NCBI RefSeq assembly: GCF_029767755.1
Contig: NZ_JARUQS010000001.1
Location: forward strand, 248,001-312,000
DNA length: 64,000 nt
Direction: 5' to 3'
From: Thiomicrorhabdus sp. zzn3
GTDB lineage: Bacteria; Pseudomonadota; Gammaproteobacteria; Thiomicrospirales; Thiomicrospiraceae
Position 1 is the stretch's first letter, and each line of letters starts with the position of its first letter. Below, one piece after another: positions 1-8,339 of the stretch. The translations under genes and the position numbers were made by a program. The notes under the pieces are model-generated. The model saw nothing but the letters and a program-made list of their open reading frames with translations. It was not told where the DNA came from and did no database searches.

Positions 1-21
1 ATGCAATGCGGCAACTGTTAA
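1..21 (+). CDS. possible 3' end of an upstream gene
   Basis: The first 21 bases read as six codons and a TAA stop in frame 1, just ahead of the ribosome binding site of the next gene. This would be the tail of a gene that begins outside the window, probably another member of the carboxysome-linked operon. Too little is visible to name it, and the reading frame is inferred only from the stop and the tight spacing. Confidence 0.3.
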   Translation: MQCGNC

Positions 22-34
22 AGGGAGATGTGTC

Positions 35-421
35 ATGCAATGGTGTGAAGAAGAATATGAAACAGAAACGTGGAGTTTAAGCACACAAACGCCGCAAAAT
101 AAACGCGGAGAGGGTGCAAAGCTATCTCAGGTTGGCGTGGAGGCCGGCAACAAGCTGCTGCAGATTATTCCACCGGACGTTTTGGAACAAGACATGATTG
201 AAATCATGCAGATTCACGGTGTCGAGGATTATACCCTCTACGATGCCAGGAAATCCGCTCACGGCGATTCTGCATTGGCTGGGAATAATATTATGTTTAT
301 GGCTGAGGTGGATAGAAGTACGCTGGTGCTTCTTCTGGATGAGCTGAATCAATATATTCAAAAAGGTCATGATCTGATGGTGTTTTCTTCCGATGTGGAA
401 GTCATGACGCGTTGTAATTAA
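35..421 (+). CDS. PII-like signalling protein, carboxysome-linked
   Basis: A 128-residue protein with a strong ribosome binding site (AAAGGGAG) before the ATG. After a polar N-terminal extension of about 35 residues, the rest fits the ferredoxin-like PII fold: a first strand (KLLQIIPP), a helix (EQDMIEIMQIHGVEDYTLYD), a short and atypical T-loop region, a second strand (NIMFMAEV), a helix (LVLLLDELNQYIQK) and a final strand ending in VEVMTR. PII-like proteins are found in alpha-carboxysome and inorganic-carbon-uptake loci, where they are thought to sense carbon or energy state. The gene sits 7 bp ahead of the Ham1-like gene and is probably cotranscribed with it. The canonical T-loop tyrosine and the usual ATP-binding motif are not obvious, so ligand and partner are unknown. 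Family call is moderately sure, function is inference. Confidence 0.6.
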   Translation: MQWCEEEYETETWSLSTQTPQNKRGEGAKLSQVGVEAGNKLLQIIPPDVLEQDMIEIMQIHGVEDYTLYDARKSAHGDSALAGNNIMFMAEVDRSTLVLLLDELNQYIQKGHDLMVFSSDVEVMTRCN

Positions 422-428
422 GAGTTAA

Positions 429-1040
429 ATGATGATGTCTCCAATTATTTTGGCTACAGCCAATCCGCATAAAGTCGCTGAGCTTGCACCACTTCTGGCT
501 CGGGCCGGCTTTGCTTGCAAGCCGCAAACCGATTTTTTTGCGGAAGAAGCGGTAGAGGACGGTTTAAGCTTTGTGGAAAACGCCATTAAGAAAGCGCGTT
601 TCGCTAGTGAAAGAACAGGCCTGCCCGCTTTGGCGGATGATTCGGGACTAGAGGTTGAGGCTTTGGGAGGCTTGCCCGGCATTTACTCCGCCAGATACAC
701 GGGGTCAACGGAAAACAGTGATGAGCGCAACTTGTCAAAGTTGTTGGATGATATGACACTGCTGCCTTACCCGCAGAGAAAAGCGCGTTATTCCTGCGCA
801 GTTGTTTATGTTAAGCATGCACAGGACCCGATGCCGTTGATAGGCGTGGGGCACTGGTATGGAGAGATTTTAATGAAACCACGCACCGGCTACGGAATTG
901 GCTATGATGATGTTATGTGGATTCCGGCATTGCTCAAATCGGTGTCGGAAATTCCGCTGGAAATAAAAAACCAAATCAGTCATCGGGCTCAGGCGGTTCA
1001 ATCCGTCGTTAATCAGCTTAGAGGGGAAGTGGCTCCATGA
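429..1040 (+). CDS. Ham1/RdgB-like NTP pyrophosphatase paralogue of the carboxysome locus
   Basis: A 203-residue protein of the ITPase (Ham1/RdgB) family, which hydrolyses non-canonical purine NTPs to NMP and PPi. The N-terminal phosphate-binding motif ([12 protein letters not shown]) and the catalytic-region motif ([23 protein letters not shown]) are well kept. The C-terminal nucleotide-recognition part is diverged: the usual SGGFGYDPxF reads TGYGIGYDD, though the [10 protein letters not shown] segment remains. Ham1-like genes recur in alpha-carboxysome loci without an established role. It overlaps csoS1D by 4 bp (ATGA), so it is translationally coupled to a shell protein. There are three ATG codons in a row near the start (429, 432 and 435 region), so the exact start is open. 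It may be a specialised paralogue rather than the housekeeping RdgB. Confidence 0.75.
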   Translation: MMMSPIILATANPHKVAELAPLLARAGFACKPQTDFFAEEAVEDGLSFVENAIKKARFASERTGLPALADDSGLEVEALGGLPGIYSARYTGSTENSDERNLSKLLDDMTLLPYPQRKARYSCAVVYVKHAQDPMPLIGVGHWYGEILMKPRTGYGIGYDDVMWIPALLKSVSEIPLEIKNQISHRAQAVQSVVNQLRGEVAP

Positions 1041-1660
1041 TTGAATTGCGTACTTATGTGTTTCTGGACTCGCTGCAGCCGCAACTGGCGTCTTATATGG
1101 GCACGGCCTCTATGGGGTTTTTACCTGTGCCTGGCGACTCTTGTCTGTGGATAGAGGTGGCTCCGGGTATGGCCGTTCATCGTTTATCCGATGTGGCTTT
1201 AAAAGCGTCGAATGTTAGATTGGGGCAGCAAATCGTTGAGCGGGCATACGGTTCAATGGTGATTCACCACCGAGATCAGAGTGATGTGCTGGAGGCGGGG
1301 GAAAGTATTTTACGACATCTTAATACGCACGAATATGATCGCCAGCAATGCGTTGTGATGTGGAGTGAAATCATTCGCGGAGTCACGCCGGATCATGCCA
1401 CGTTGATTAACCGGGATAATCGAAAAGGTTCAATGATTCTGCCGGGCCAAAGCATGTTTATTATGGAAACGGAACCGGCCGGCTATATCGTCTATGCGGC
1501 AAATGAAGCCGAGAAGGCCGCCAATGTCACCTTGGTGGAGGCGCGCGCTGTTGGGGCCTACGGTCGTTTATTGATGTGCGGTAAAGAGTCGGATATTAAT
1601 GAAGCGGCCAGGGCGGCAAACGAAGCGCTGGAGCGTCTTACTTGTCGTCCATCAACATAA
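1037..1660 (+). CDS. csoS1D: CsoS1D tandem-BMC carboxysome shell protein
   Basis: A 207-residue tandem bacterial-microcompartment-domain protein. It begins [20 protein letters not shown] and contains [29 protein letters not shown] and [32 protein letters not shown], all matching the CsoS1D family. CsoS1D forms pseudohexameric trimers that stack, with a large pore gated by a Glu-Arg pair; the ER in VERAYG fits that pair. In the alpha-carboxysome shell it is thought to admit larger metabolites such as RuBP. The start overlaps the Ham1-like stop by 4 bp. The position at the end of a carboxysome operon and just before cbbR-dabBA is as expected for Hydrogenovibrio-type loci. Confidence 0.9.
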   Translation: MIELRTYVFLDSLQPQLASYMGTASMGFLPVPGDSCLWIEVAPGMAVHRLSDVALKASNVRLGQQIVERAYGSMVIHHRDQSDVLEAGESILRHLNTHEYDRQQCVVMWSEIIRGVTPDHATLINRDNRKGSMILPGQSMFIMETEPAGYIVYAANEAEKAANVTLVEARAVGAYGRLLMCGKESDINEAARAANEALERLTCRPST

Positions 1661-1665
1661 TTTTG

Positions 1666-1680
1666 ATATTTGTCAAATAT
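1666..1680. promoter_or_regulatory. 15-bp palindrome upstream of the LysR gene
   Basis: ATATTTG-T-CAAATAT, a perfect inverted repeat with a single-base centre, lies 63 bp before the likely ATG of the LysR-type regulator and 6 bp after the csoS1D stop. LysR regulators commonly autoregulate through interrupted AT-rich dyads, so this may be an autoregulatory site. It has no GC stem or T-tract, which argues against a terminator. Function is inferred from position only. Confidence 0.35.
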
Positions 1681-1743
1681 TTGTATAGAAAGTGAATTAT
1701 TCTGTACAAGTTGCAATTTAACTTAATGAATAAAGACTTTGTT

Positions 1744-2688
1744 ATGAGTGATCAACCAATTCAACAACCAAAAAATTTTTTGATACGCCATGCCTCGTTG
1801 CGGCAGATTCAGGTGTTTGAATCGGTTGCACGTAATCTTAGCTTTACTAAAGCCGCTGAAGAACTTCACTTAACTCAGCCAACAGTGTCTTCACAGGTTA
1901 AAAGTTTAGCCGAAGCGATAGGGATTCCCCTGTATGAGCAGGTCGGCAGAAAAATTTATCTCACTGAAGTGGGTGAGGAAGTGGCCTGTAGCTGTCGAGA
2001 TGTCATCAACCATTTCTCAAACTTGGAAATGAAACTGGATGATTATCGCGGCATGACTCGCGGGCGTCTTCGGGTCGCGGTTATGACCACGGCGAAATAT
2101 TTTATGCCTTTGGCATTAGGAAAGTTTTCCAAAAAATATCCCGATATCGATTTGGATTTGACGATTTCCAACCGGAATACGTTGCTCAAGAGGATTGCCC
2201 GAAATCTCGATGACATTTATATTTTGGGGCAGGTTCCTCCCAGTGATTTGGATCTTGAGGTGATTCCTTTTGCCCCGAATCCGTTGGTTATTATCGCCAA
2301 TAGTCATCATGAATTGGTCGGTAAAAAAGTCACCCTTAAGCGGTTGTCCAAAGAACCTTTTATTATGCGAGAAGAGGGTTCGGGGATACGCTCGGCAGTC
2401 GAGAAGGTGTTTGCCGATAAAGACTTGAAAGTGAATGAGCGATTGACTTTAAAAAGCAATGAAGCCATCAAACACTGTGTGGCCGGCGATCTCGGGGTTG
2501 CCTGCGTGTCCAAGCATGCGCTGTATTTAGAAAAAGAACAGGGCCCGATTGTCGAGCTCGATGTAGAAGGCTTTCCTATTCACAAACAGTGGAATATTGT
2601 TTATCCAAGAGGTAAAGAGCTTTCGATCATTGCTCAAGAGTTTCTGGAATTTTTGAAGAAGTCGGGCGAAGAGTTTATTGAGCTCTAG
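1744..2688 (+). CDS. cbbR: LysR-type regulator, CbbR-like
   Basis: A 314-residue LysR-type regulator. The N-terminal winged helix-turn-helix is clear (LRQIQVFESVARNLSFTKAAEELHLTQPTVSSQVKSL, about residues 20-55), and the rest is a type 2 periplasmic-binding-like effector domain. CbbR proteins activate Calvin-cycle and CO2-concentrating genes in response to metabolites such as NADPH, RuBP or phosphoglycolate. The gene lies between csoS1D and dabBA and is read in the same direction, which supports control of the carbon pump or the carboxysome. I chose the ATG at 1744; the frame is open from a TTG at 1711 and has another ATG at 1726, and no start has a strong Shine-Dalgarno. The specific CbbR label is from family resemblance and context. 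Confidence 0.75.
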   Translation: MSDQPIQQPKNFLIRHASLRQIQVFESVARNLSFTKAAEELHLTQPTVSSQVKSLAEAIGIPLYEQVGRKIYLTEVGEEVACSCRDVINHFSNLEMKLDDYRGMTRGRLRVAVMTTAKYFMPLALGKFSKKYPDIDLDLTISNRNTLLKRIARNLDDIYILGQVPPSDLDLEVIPFAPNPLVIIANSHHELVGKKVTLKRLSKEPFIMREEGSGIRSAVEKVFADKDLKVNERLTLKSNEAIKHCVAGDLGVACVSKHALYLEKEQGPIVELDVEGFPIHKQWNIVYPRGKELSIIAQEFLEFLKKSGEEFIEL

Positions 2689-3144
2689 AGCGACTTGCAG
2701 GCTCGGAATTTTTGCAGGGCTGGGTCGGTACAATCGCCATCCAACCGCCCTGCTTAAGTAGGCTTATCTTCGTATTTGGCCATTTTCTCGTGCGTCAAAT
2801 TTAGTACGTCATTTCTCATTGATCAACAATCGCCAATGCTTAGTATTTCTCTGCTTGGAAAAAGGTGGCTTTGCAAAATAGCCCCTTTCGAAACGTGAGA
2901 ACCCATGGTGTTTATACGCCGTCTTGTTTGCCTTTGATCTCCTGCGTTTCCTTTTTGCGCGTCGCGCTTCAGGCGGTTTTGTCTCCTTTGAGTCAACTAT
3001 TCTCTTTAGTCTATAGGTCGCATTTGATTTACCAATTTTTCTTTCGCATCGCTATCTCCTAAGATTTAAAACACATTCAAATCGTCGAATCTTGTCAAGC
3101 AACAACGGCGTGCTGGCATTCGATAGGTGGTTAAGGAGTTTTCT
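2689..3144. other. 456-bp intergenic region between cbbR and dabB
   Basis: No convincing gene is present. A 65-codon open frame at 2865-3062 is rich in Phe, Leu and Ser, has no good ribosome binding site and resembles no family I know. The region must carry the dabBA promoter and probably CbbR sites, but no operator could be picked out reliably by eye. A clear AAGGAG Shine-Dalgarno at 3133-3138 belongs to dabB. Confidence 0.5.
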
Positions 3145-4701
3145 ATGAATATGCAATGGATTGGCGCTTCAATGATGTTGTTAATACCGACACTCTTTTT
3201 TATTGGGGCCTTGGCCAACGAAAGGCGAGCAAACTGGAAGCTGGCGACCCTGATCAGTTTAGCGGGGCTGGCTCTGACACTGTTCCTGGCACTGTCGGTT
3301 CTCTTGGGCTGGATTAACTTATCGGAGTCCGGTCAATGGGTTGGAGCTTCAGGAATGAGTTTGGTGATGTTGGGGTTGGTAAGCTTTATCGCTTTCGTCA
3401 ATATTCGATATTCCAGTGCCTATATGGCAGGAAACATAGAGGAAGAAAAACGTTATTTGCGTTGGCTTCTGGTTACGCTTGGAAGCGTTGCCACCGTGAT
3501 TGTCAGTAACCATATGTTGGTATTGATGGTCGCATGGATTGCGATCAGTTTGAGCTTACACAGGCTGCTGGTTTTCTTTCCACATAGACAGCGTGCGGTG
3601 TTGGCTGCACATAAAAAGTTTATCTTCGCGAGAGTGGCGGAGGCCTGCTTGTTAGGTGCGATTTTGATTTTGCACTATGAGCATGACACTTGGTTCATCA
3701 GCGAAGTTTATCAAAATGTCTCGCTGTCCGATGAGCTAAGTAATTGGGATCAGTTTGCGGCGGTGCTTTTGGCTATGGCCGCTTTGGTAAAGTGCGCCCA
3801 GTTGCCATTGCATGGTTGGTTGATTCAGGTGGTGGAGGCGCCGACGCCGGTGTCGGCATTATTGCATGCCGGAATCATTAATCTCGGCGGCTATCTGCTG
3901 ATTATTTTTGCGCCGCTGATCATGCTGTCTGATGTTGCGCAATGGATCTTGCTGGTCGTCGGAGGGATCACGACGGTATTGGCCGCGTTGGTGATGATGA
4001 CGCGGGCGTCGGTTAAGGTGCGTTTGGCCTGGTCAACCATGTCGCAAATGGGATTAATGCTCGTTGAGTGCGCTTTAGGACTGTTTGAATTGGCACTGCT
4101 GCACCTGGTCGCACACTCTTGCTATAAAGCTTACGCTTTCCTGAACTCGGGATCGGAAGTGGAATCGAGTCTGAAACGCAGACTTGCCAGACCCGTGCCT
4201 CCTTCGGTGAGTGAATGGTGGTTGGCTGGAACAGCCTCTTTGGCGTTGGTTGCCGGTCTGGTTTGGATCGCTGACTTGCCGGCTCCTTATAGTCCGTGGC
4301 TCCTTTTCGCTATTGCATTGACGCTTTTAATTGCTGAGAGAAGGGGGCGATTAACTGCCGCTTCAGCCACGGCAATGGTTGGTTTGGGTGCCGTTCTTCT
4401 GTTGGTTTACAGCCTGCAAAAAAATGGTGCCAGCTTGATTGTTCCGTCTATGCAGGCCAGCGTCGGATGGGAAGGCGATTTATGGATAGCGCTTCTGCTT
4501 GTTCTGTTCATGGCGGGTTACGTGTTGCTTCGTTATCACAGCGACAATGCGTGGATGAAAAAGGTTAGACGGGCTTTTTATGCCGGGTTTTACTTGGATG
4601 AATGGGTCACGCGTTTAAACCTGAGGATTTATCCGACAAGATTGCCGGTCAGATTTAAGCCCAAGAAATTACAGATTCCCAAAGAGGAGTTATATCAATG
4701 A
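3145..4701 (+). CDS. dabB: DabB, proton-channel-like membrane subunit of the DAB inorganic-carbon pump
   Basis: A 518-residue polytopic membrane protein of the NuoL/Mrp antiporter family (Proton_antipo_M). The typical core is visible in the segment around KCAQLPLHGWLIQVVEAPTPVSALLHAGIINLGGYLL (two pieces of one conserved loop-helix motif), and hydrophobic helices run from residue 5 to about 470. In Halothiobacillus and Hydrogenovibrio, DabB pairs with DabA to accumulate dissolved inorganic carbon, with DabB thought to carry cations that drive vectorial CO2 hydration by DabA. I chose ATG 3145 because an AAGGAG box lies 6 bp upstream; an in-frame GTG at 3127 has none. The stop overlaps the dabA start (ATGA), as in known dabBA operons. 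Confidence 0.9.
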   Translation: MNMQWIGASMMLLIPTLFFIGALANERRANWKLATLISLAGLALTLFLALSVLLGWINLSESGQWVGASGMSLVMLGLVSFIAFVNIRYSSAYMAGNIEEEKRYLRWLLVTLGSVATVIVSNHMLVLMVAWIAISLSLHRLLVFFPHRQRAVLAAHKKFIFARVAEACLLGAILILHYEHDTWFISEVYQNVSLSDELSNWDQFAAVLLAMAALVKCAQLPLHGWLIQVVEAPTPVSALLHAGIINLGGYLLIIFAPLIMLSDVAQWILLVVGGITTVLAALVMMTRASVKVRLAWSTMSQMGLMLVECALGLFELALLHLVAHSCYKAYAFLNSGSEVESSLKRRLARPVPPSVSEWWLAGTASLALVAGLVWIADLPAPYSPWLLFAIALTLLIAERRGRLTAASATAMVGLGAVLLLVYSLQKNGASLIVPSMQASVGWEGDLWIALLLVLFMAGYVLLRYHSDNAWMKKVRRAFYAGFYLDEWVTRLNLRIYPTRLPVRFKPKKLQIPKEELYQ

Positions 4702-7148
4702 TTTTGCACAAAGATAAACATCCCGAACTCGGAGGTTTGAGTCAAGCAAAGCCTTTGACGCCGCGGCTTTCAGATAAGCAGAAGGCGGCATTGGCTGAAG
4801 CTTGCGGGCGCATCGCTCCAACTTGGCCACTGGATGAGCTTATTGCGGTCAATCCTTGGTGGGAAATGCGAAACCAGCATTTTGCCAAAGTTTCGGCCAA
4901 GTTGAGCGCTCTGAGTCAGGCGCAGTGCGTGATGCCGAAATCCTATTTTCAAGAAATTTGGATGGAAGACTTGCAGCCTCAGCATCTTCAGCAGGCCATA
5001 GAAGAAGCAGGAAAGGATTATTCCATTGAAAACCTTGAGCGTTATTTGCTTGAGGAGGATGAACATACGCACTGGCATAATGTCAGCGATTTTGTTGATA
5101 GCGGCCGGGACCGAAAATACAAGATGGCTTGGCGAGATGAAATAACCCATCAGATAAGTCAGTTTTGTGCGGACTATTTCCGTTTGAAAGACGACCAAGG
5201 TTCGTACTCAGACAGGTATAAGGGATTGTATGGCGAATGGTTGGCCACCACCCGTCAGGATAAGGGAATTGAAATCCTAATGGCGGAAGACGGGTTGACT
5301 GAACATTTCCTGGATTTGCCCGAAGAGACGGAAGATCTCTTGGCGCAAGCGATTGTCGGTTTGGGAGTGCCTGATAGCCAAGTGGCAGATTATGCGCATG
5401 CATTGCTTCTTGATGTAAACGGTTGGGCTTCTTGGGTGGCTTATTTACGTTGGCAAGACCGTCTTAATGGCCATGAAAATGACCTGATGATGGAGTTTCT
5501 TGCCATTCGTTTGGCGTGGGAGTGGGTGCTTTGGTGCCATCAGAAAGAGAGAGATCGTTCCGTATTCAATGAGCTCAAGGTGATGTGGAGACATCAAATG
5601 AGCATTTTGCCGGAATTGATCGAGATTCATGAAGCCGCGCAGGCCAAATCCTGGATCTGGCAAAGAGCGGCCGAGCTTGCTTATCAATCGGATCTGCATC
5701 AACAATTAAAACACGCCAGTAAATCGGGGAGTGAAAATAAGGAAGTGCCGGCTTTATTGCAGGCAGCGTTTTGTATCGACGTTCGCTCTGAGGTCATGCG
5801 ACGTGCATTAGAGGCTCAAGACGCAAGAATTGAAACCATTGGGTTTGCAGGATTTTTCGGGTTGCCCATCGAGTACCAACCGATAGGAACCGATGTTTCT
5901 CGACCGCAACTGCCAGGATTATTGAAGTCGGGCATCAAGGTCACTCCGATTTTGTCAAAAACATCCAAAAAATCGACGGCCAGTTCGTTGAATCTAAAAG
6001 CTCGTTGGATAGAGTGGGGAAATGCGCCTCCGGCGACCTTTAGCATGGTTGAAGCGACAGGATTAATGTATGCGTTCAAGTTGCTGCGCAACAGCCTGTT
6101 TCCAGATGAGCATTTGCACCCTGTTAATCATTTGCCGACAACGGACGAGTTTGAAATGACGCAGCAAGATTCTCCGTTGTCGATTGAACAAAAAGTGGAT
6201 TTGGCGGCAGGCATCTTGCATGCCATGGGGTTGGATCAAAACCTGGCGGAAACTGTGTTGTTGGTCGGTCACGGGAGTAGCAGCTGCAATAACCCGCACG
6301 CAGCCGGTTTGGACTGCGGGGCTTGCGGAGGACAGACCGGAGAAATCAACGTGCGCGTTCTTGCGTTTTTGTTGAACGATCAATGTGTACGCGACGGGTT
6401 GAAGGACAAAGGGATCGTTATTCCTGATGACACGCGTTTTGTTGCGGCCATGCATAATACGACGACGGATGAATTCACCTGCTATGGTTCTGACAGCCTC
6501 AATGAGCGGGTTAGCGTCTGGTTGTCTCGCGCCACTGAGCTGGCGCGCCAGGAACGAGCCGGAAGACTGGGTTTGAATCATTTGCAAGGGCCGAGTTTAC
6601 ATCAGTCGATTCAGCGGCGCGCCAAAGACTGGTCTCAGGTGAGACCGGAGTGGGGACTGTCAAACAATGCCGCGTTCATTGTGGCGCCGCGCTCAAGAAC
6701 CAAAGGATTGGATCTTCAGGGACGGGCGTTCTTGCACGATTATGATTGGCAACAAGATTCCGATTTGTCGCTGTTGACCTTGATTATGACCGCGCCGATG
6801 GTCGTAACCAACTGGATCAATCTGCAGTACTATGCTTCGGTTTGCGATAATCATGTCTATGGCAGCGGCAACAAGGTGTTGCACAATGTTGTCGACGGCT
6901 GTATCGGTGTGTTTGAAGGCAATGGCGGTGACTTAAGAATCGGTTTACCGATGCAGTCGTTGCATAACGGAGAGCAATGGATGCACGAGCCGCTTAGGTT
7001 GAGCGTGTATATCGATGCTCCTTGGGAGGCGGTTGATCAAGTGGCGTCTGAAAATGAAGTGGTAAAACAGCTCATTGATAATGAATGGCTTTATTGCTTT
7101 ATATGGGGGCGGGATGGAACCATCCAGCGTTATTTGAATAACCGCTAA
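4698..7148 (+). CDS. dabA: DabA, zinc-dependent inorganic-carbon transporter subunit (UPF0753/DUF2309)
   Basis: An 816-residue protein of the DUF2309 family, the beta-carbonic-anhydrase-like subunit of the DAB pump. The zinc-site residues are all present: Cys359 and Asp361 in FCIDVRSE, His525 in VGHGSSS and Cys540 in GLDCGACGG; these match the C-D-H-C set shown to be needed in Halothiobacillus DabA2. With DabB it converts CO2 to bicarbonate vectorially, raising cytoplasmic bicarbonate for the carboxysome. The length is normal for the family. It overlaps dabB by 4 bp and is the last gene of the unit. A 6-bp stem (7176-7190) follows the stop but has no T-tract. Confidence 0.93.
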   Translation: MILHKDKHPELGGLSQAKPLTPRLSDKQKAALAEACGRIAPTWPLDELIAVNPWWEMRNQHFAKVSAKLSALSQAQCVMPKSYFQEIWMEDLQPQHLQQAIEEAGKDYSIENLERYLLEEDEHTHWHNVSDFVDSGRDRKYKMAWRDEITHQISQFCADYFRLKDDQGSYSDRYKGLYGEWLATTRQDKGIEILMAEDGLTEHFLDLPEETEDLLAQAIVGLGVPDSQVADYAHALLLDVNGWASWVAYLRWQDRLNGHENDLMMEFLAIRLAWEWVLWCHQKERDRSVFNELKVMWRHQMSILPELIEIHEAAQAKSWIWQRAAELAYQSDLHQQLKHASKSGSENKEVPALLQAAFCIDVRSEVMRRALEAQDARIETIGFAGFFGLPIEYQPIGTDVSRPQLPGLLKSGIKVTPILSKTSKKSTASSLNLKARWIEWGNAPPATFSMVEATGLMYAFKLLRNSLFPDEHLHPVNHLPTTDEFEMTQQDSPLSIEQKVDLAAGILHAMGLDQNLAETVLLVGHGSSSCNNPHAAGLDCGACGGQTGEINVRVLAFLLNDQCVRDGLKDKGIVIPDDTRFVAAMHNTTTDEFTCYGSDSLNERVSVWLSRATELARQERAGRLGLNHLQGPSLHQSIQRRAKDWSQVRPEWGLSNNAAFIVAPRSRTKGLDLQGRAFLHDYDWQQDSDLSLLTLIMTAPMVVTNWINLQYYASVCDNHVYGSGNKVLHNVVDGCIGVFEGNGGDLRIGLPMQSLHNGEQWMHEPLRLSVYIDAPWEAVDQVASENEVVKQLIDNEWLYCFIWGRDGTIQRYLNNR

Positions 7149-7233
7149 CAACAAGTCAAAATGATGCGTTCGTAGCGGCCTTTGAGGCCGTGCCGTACGC
7201 CGGCTTCATGGCGTGTCGTGGGCGATCCGAGTT

Positions 7234-8271
7234 TCATTCCTTCTTCGAATAGGCATTAATTGATTCATCGATAAAGCGCAGCTTGCCTTTTACAACATCT
7301 GAAACCTGGAATGGATACGGTTCTGAAACTCCCATGCTTCGATTTAATGCGTTCATCATTTGAGTTACCCGATCCCATTCGGCGAACCAGTGGTCAAAGT
7401 TGTGCTCTCTAGGATCGTATATACTCAGCCCATAAGTCTGTGCGGTCTGTAGCGTGTCTACAATGTGCATGTAATGGGCCCAGGTTTCCGCCCAGTCTTC
7501 ATAGGGGTGGCTGCTGGCATAAGGGGTGATGAAACGACTGCGCCAATGGTTTTGTTTGCCTTGTCGGTAGTAGTGTTCCAAGGCGGCTTGATAGTCGGTA
7601 CGTTCATCACCAAACACCTCTCGAAAACAGTGCTTTTGTTCAGGAGTAGCGATAAGTTTTGTCCAGAAATAATGCCCGATCTCATGGCGAAAATGCCCAA
7701 GAAGGGTGCGATAGCGTTCTTGCATTTGTTCTTTCATTGCATGTAAAAACCCCTCGTCTGCTTCAGCCGCGTTCAGGGTGATCAGCCCCTGGTTGTGTCC
7801 GGTCAGCACGTGCTCCAAGGTAACGTTTGGGTTGCTGCGCTGATCTTCGAGAAAATCAAATTGCAGGTCGGCAAACTTTTCCGGACATGAGGCATTGATA
7901 AGGTTTAAATCAATAAGTGTTTGGAAAAGCTGGCGCTTTGCCTGTTCCAGTTTTTGCCAGCGCAAAGGGTTTTTAGGCTGGCTCTGGTCTGGAATGGTGC
8001 GAGTGGTTCGGCAGCAGATACACTGGCATTGCGAGTCATTAGGTGGCAGCAACCAATTGCAGACCAGGGCGGTTTGGCGATGTTCGCAGGTTTTGTAGGG
8101 GTTGGACTTATCCCCCTTTTCATCATGCGATAAGAATTGATTGGTATCAATAAGTTCGCCAAAAAGCATGGAACCGCTATGGGGGTCATAAGCAATCGAT
8201 CTTCCACATTTTCGGCAAAAATGATTGTGGAAGAAGCTCTCTTGTCCGCAGACACAATAAAATCGTCTCAT
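7234..8271 (-). CDS. zinc-ribbon metallopeptidase (Peptidase_Mx/COG4307-like)
   Basis: A 345-residue predicted zinc metallopeptidase. An N-terminal zinc ribbon is formed by Cys6, Cys8, Cys19 and Cys22 (FYCVCG and FCRKCG), and a second cysteine-rich stretch (CQCICC) follows around residue 85. The catalytic motif HEIGH is in LGHFRHEIGHYFW near residue 195, with a downstream acidic EDWAETWAHYMH segment that could hold the third ligand. The family is usually annotated only as putative zinc-binding peptidase. It is the last gene of a minus-strand trio with the alpha-E and ATP-grasp genes, 68 bp from the former. The substrate is unknown; maturation or removal of a peptide made by the ATP-grasp partner is speculation. 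Confidence 0.8.
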   Translation of the reverse strand: MRRFYCVCGQESFFHNHFCRKCGRSIAYDPHSGSMLFGELIDTNQFLSHDEKGDKSNPYKTCEHRQTALVCNWLLPPNDSQCQCICCRTTRTIPDQSQPKNPLRWQKLEQAKRQLFQTLIDLNLINASCPEKFADLQFDFLEDQRSNPNVTLEHVLTGHNQGLITLNAAEADEGFLHAMKEQMQERYRTLLGHFRHEIGHYFWTKLIATPEQKHCFREVFGDERTDYQAALEHYYRQGKQNHWRSRFITPYASSHPYEDWAETWAHYMHIVDTLQTAQTYGLSIYDPREHNFDHWFAEWDRVTQMMNALNRSMGVSEPYPFQVSDVVKGKLRFIDESINAYSKKE

Positions 8272-8339
8272 TGCTTGCGGTCTGATCTTGAGAAGTTATG
8301 TCGAGTTGTTTTCTGTGCAGTGGCCGTCATCGCGTGCAT

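Noticed and set aside
2865-3062. Open frame of 65 codons between cbbR and dabB
   Set aside because: No ribosome binding site, odd composition rich in Phe, Ser and Leu, and no known family.
2689-3144. Possible CbbR (T-N11-A) sites before dabB
   Set aside because: The consensus is too loose; several chance matches exist and none stands out.
7176-7190. CGGCCT/AGGCCG hairpin after dabA
   Set aside because: Only a 6-bp stem with a 3-base loop and no T-tract; not listed as a terminator.
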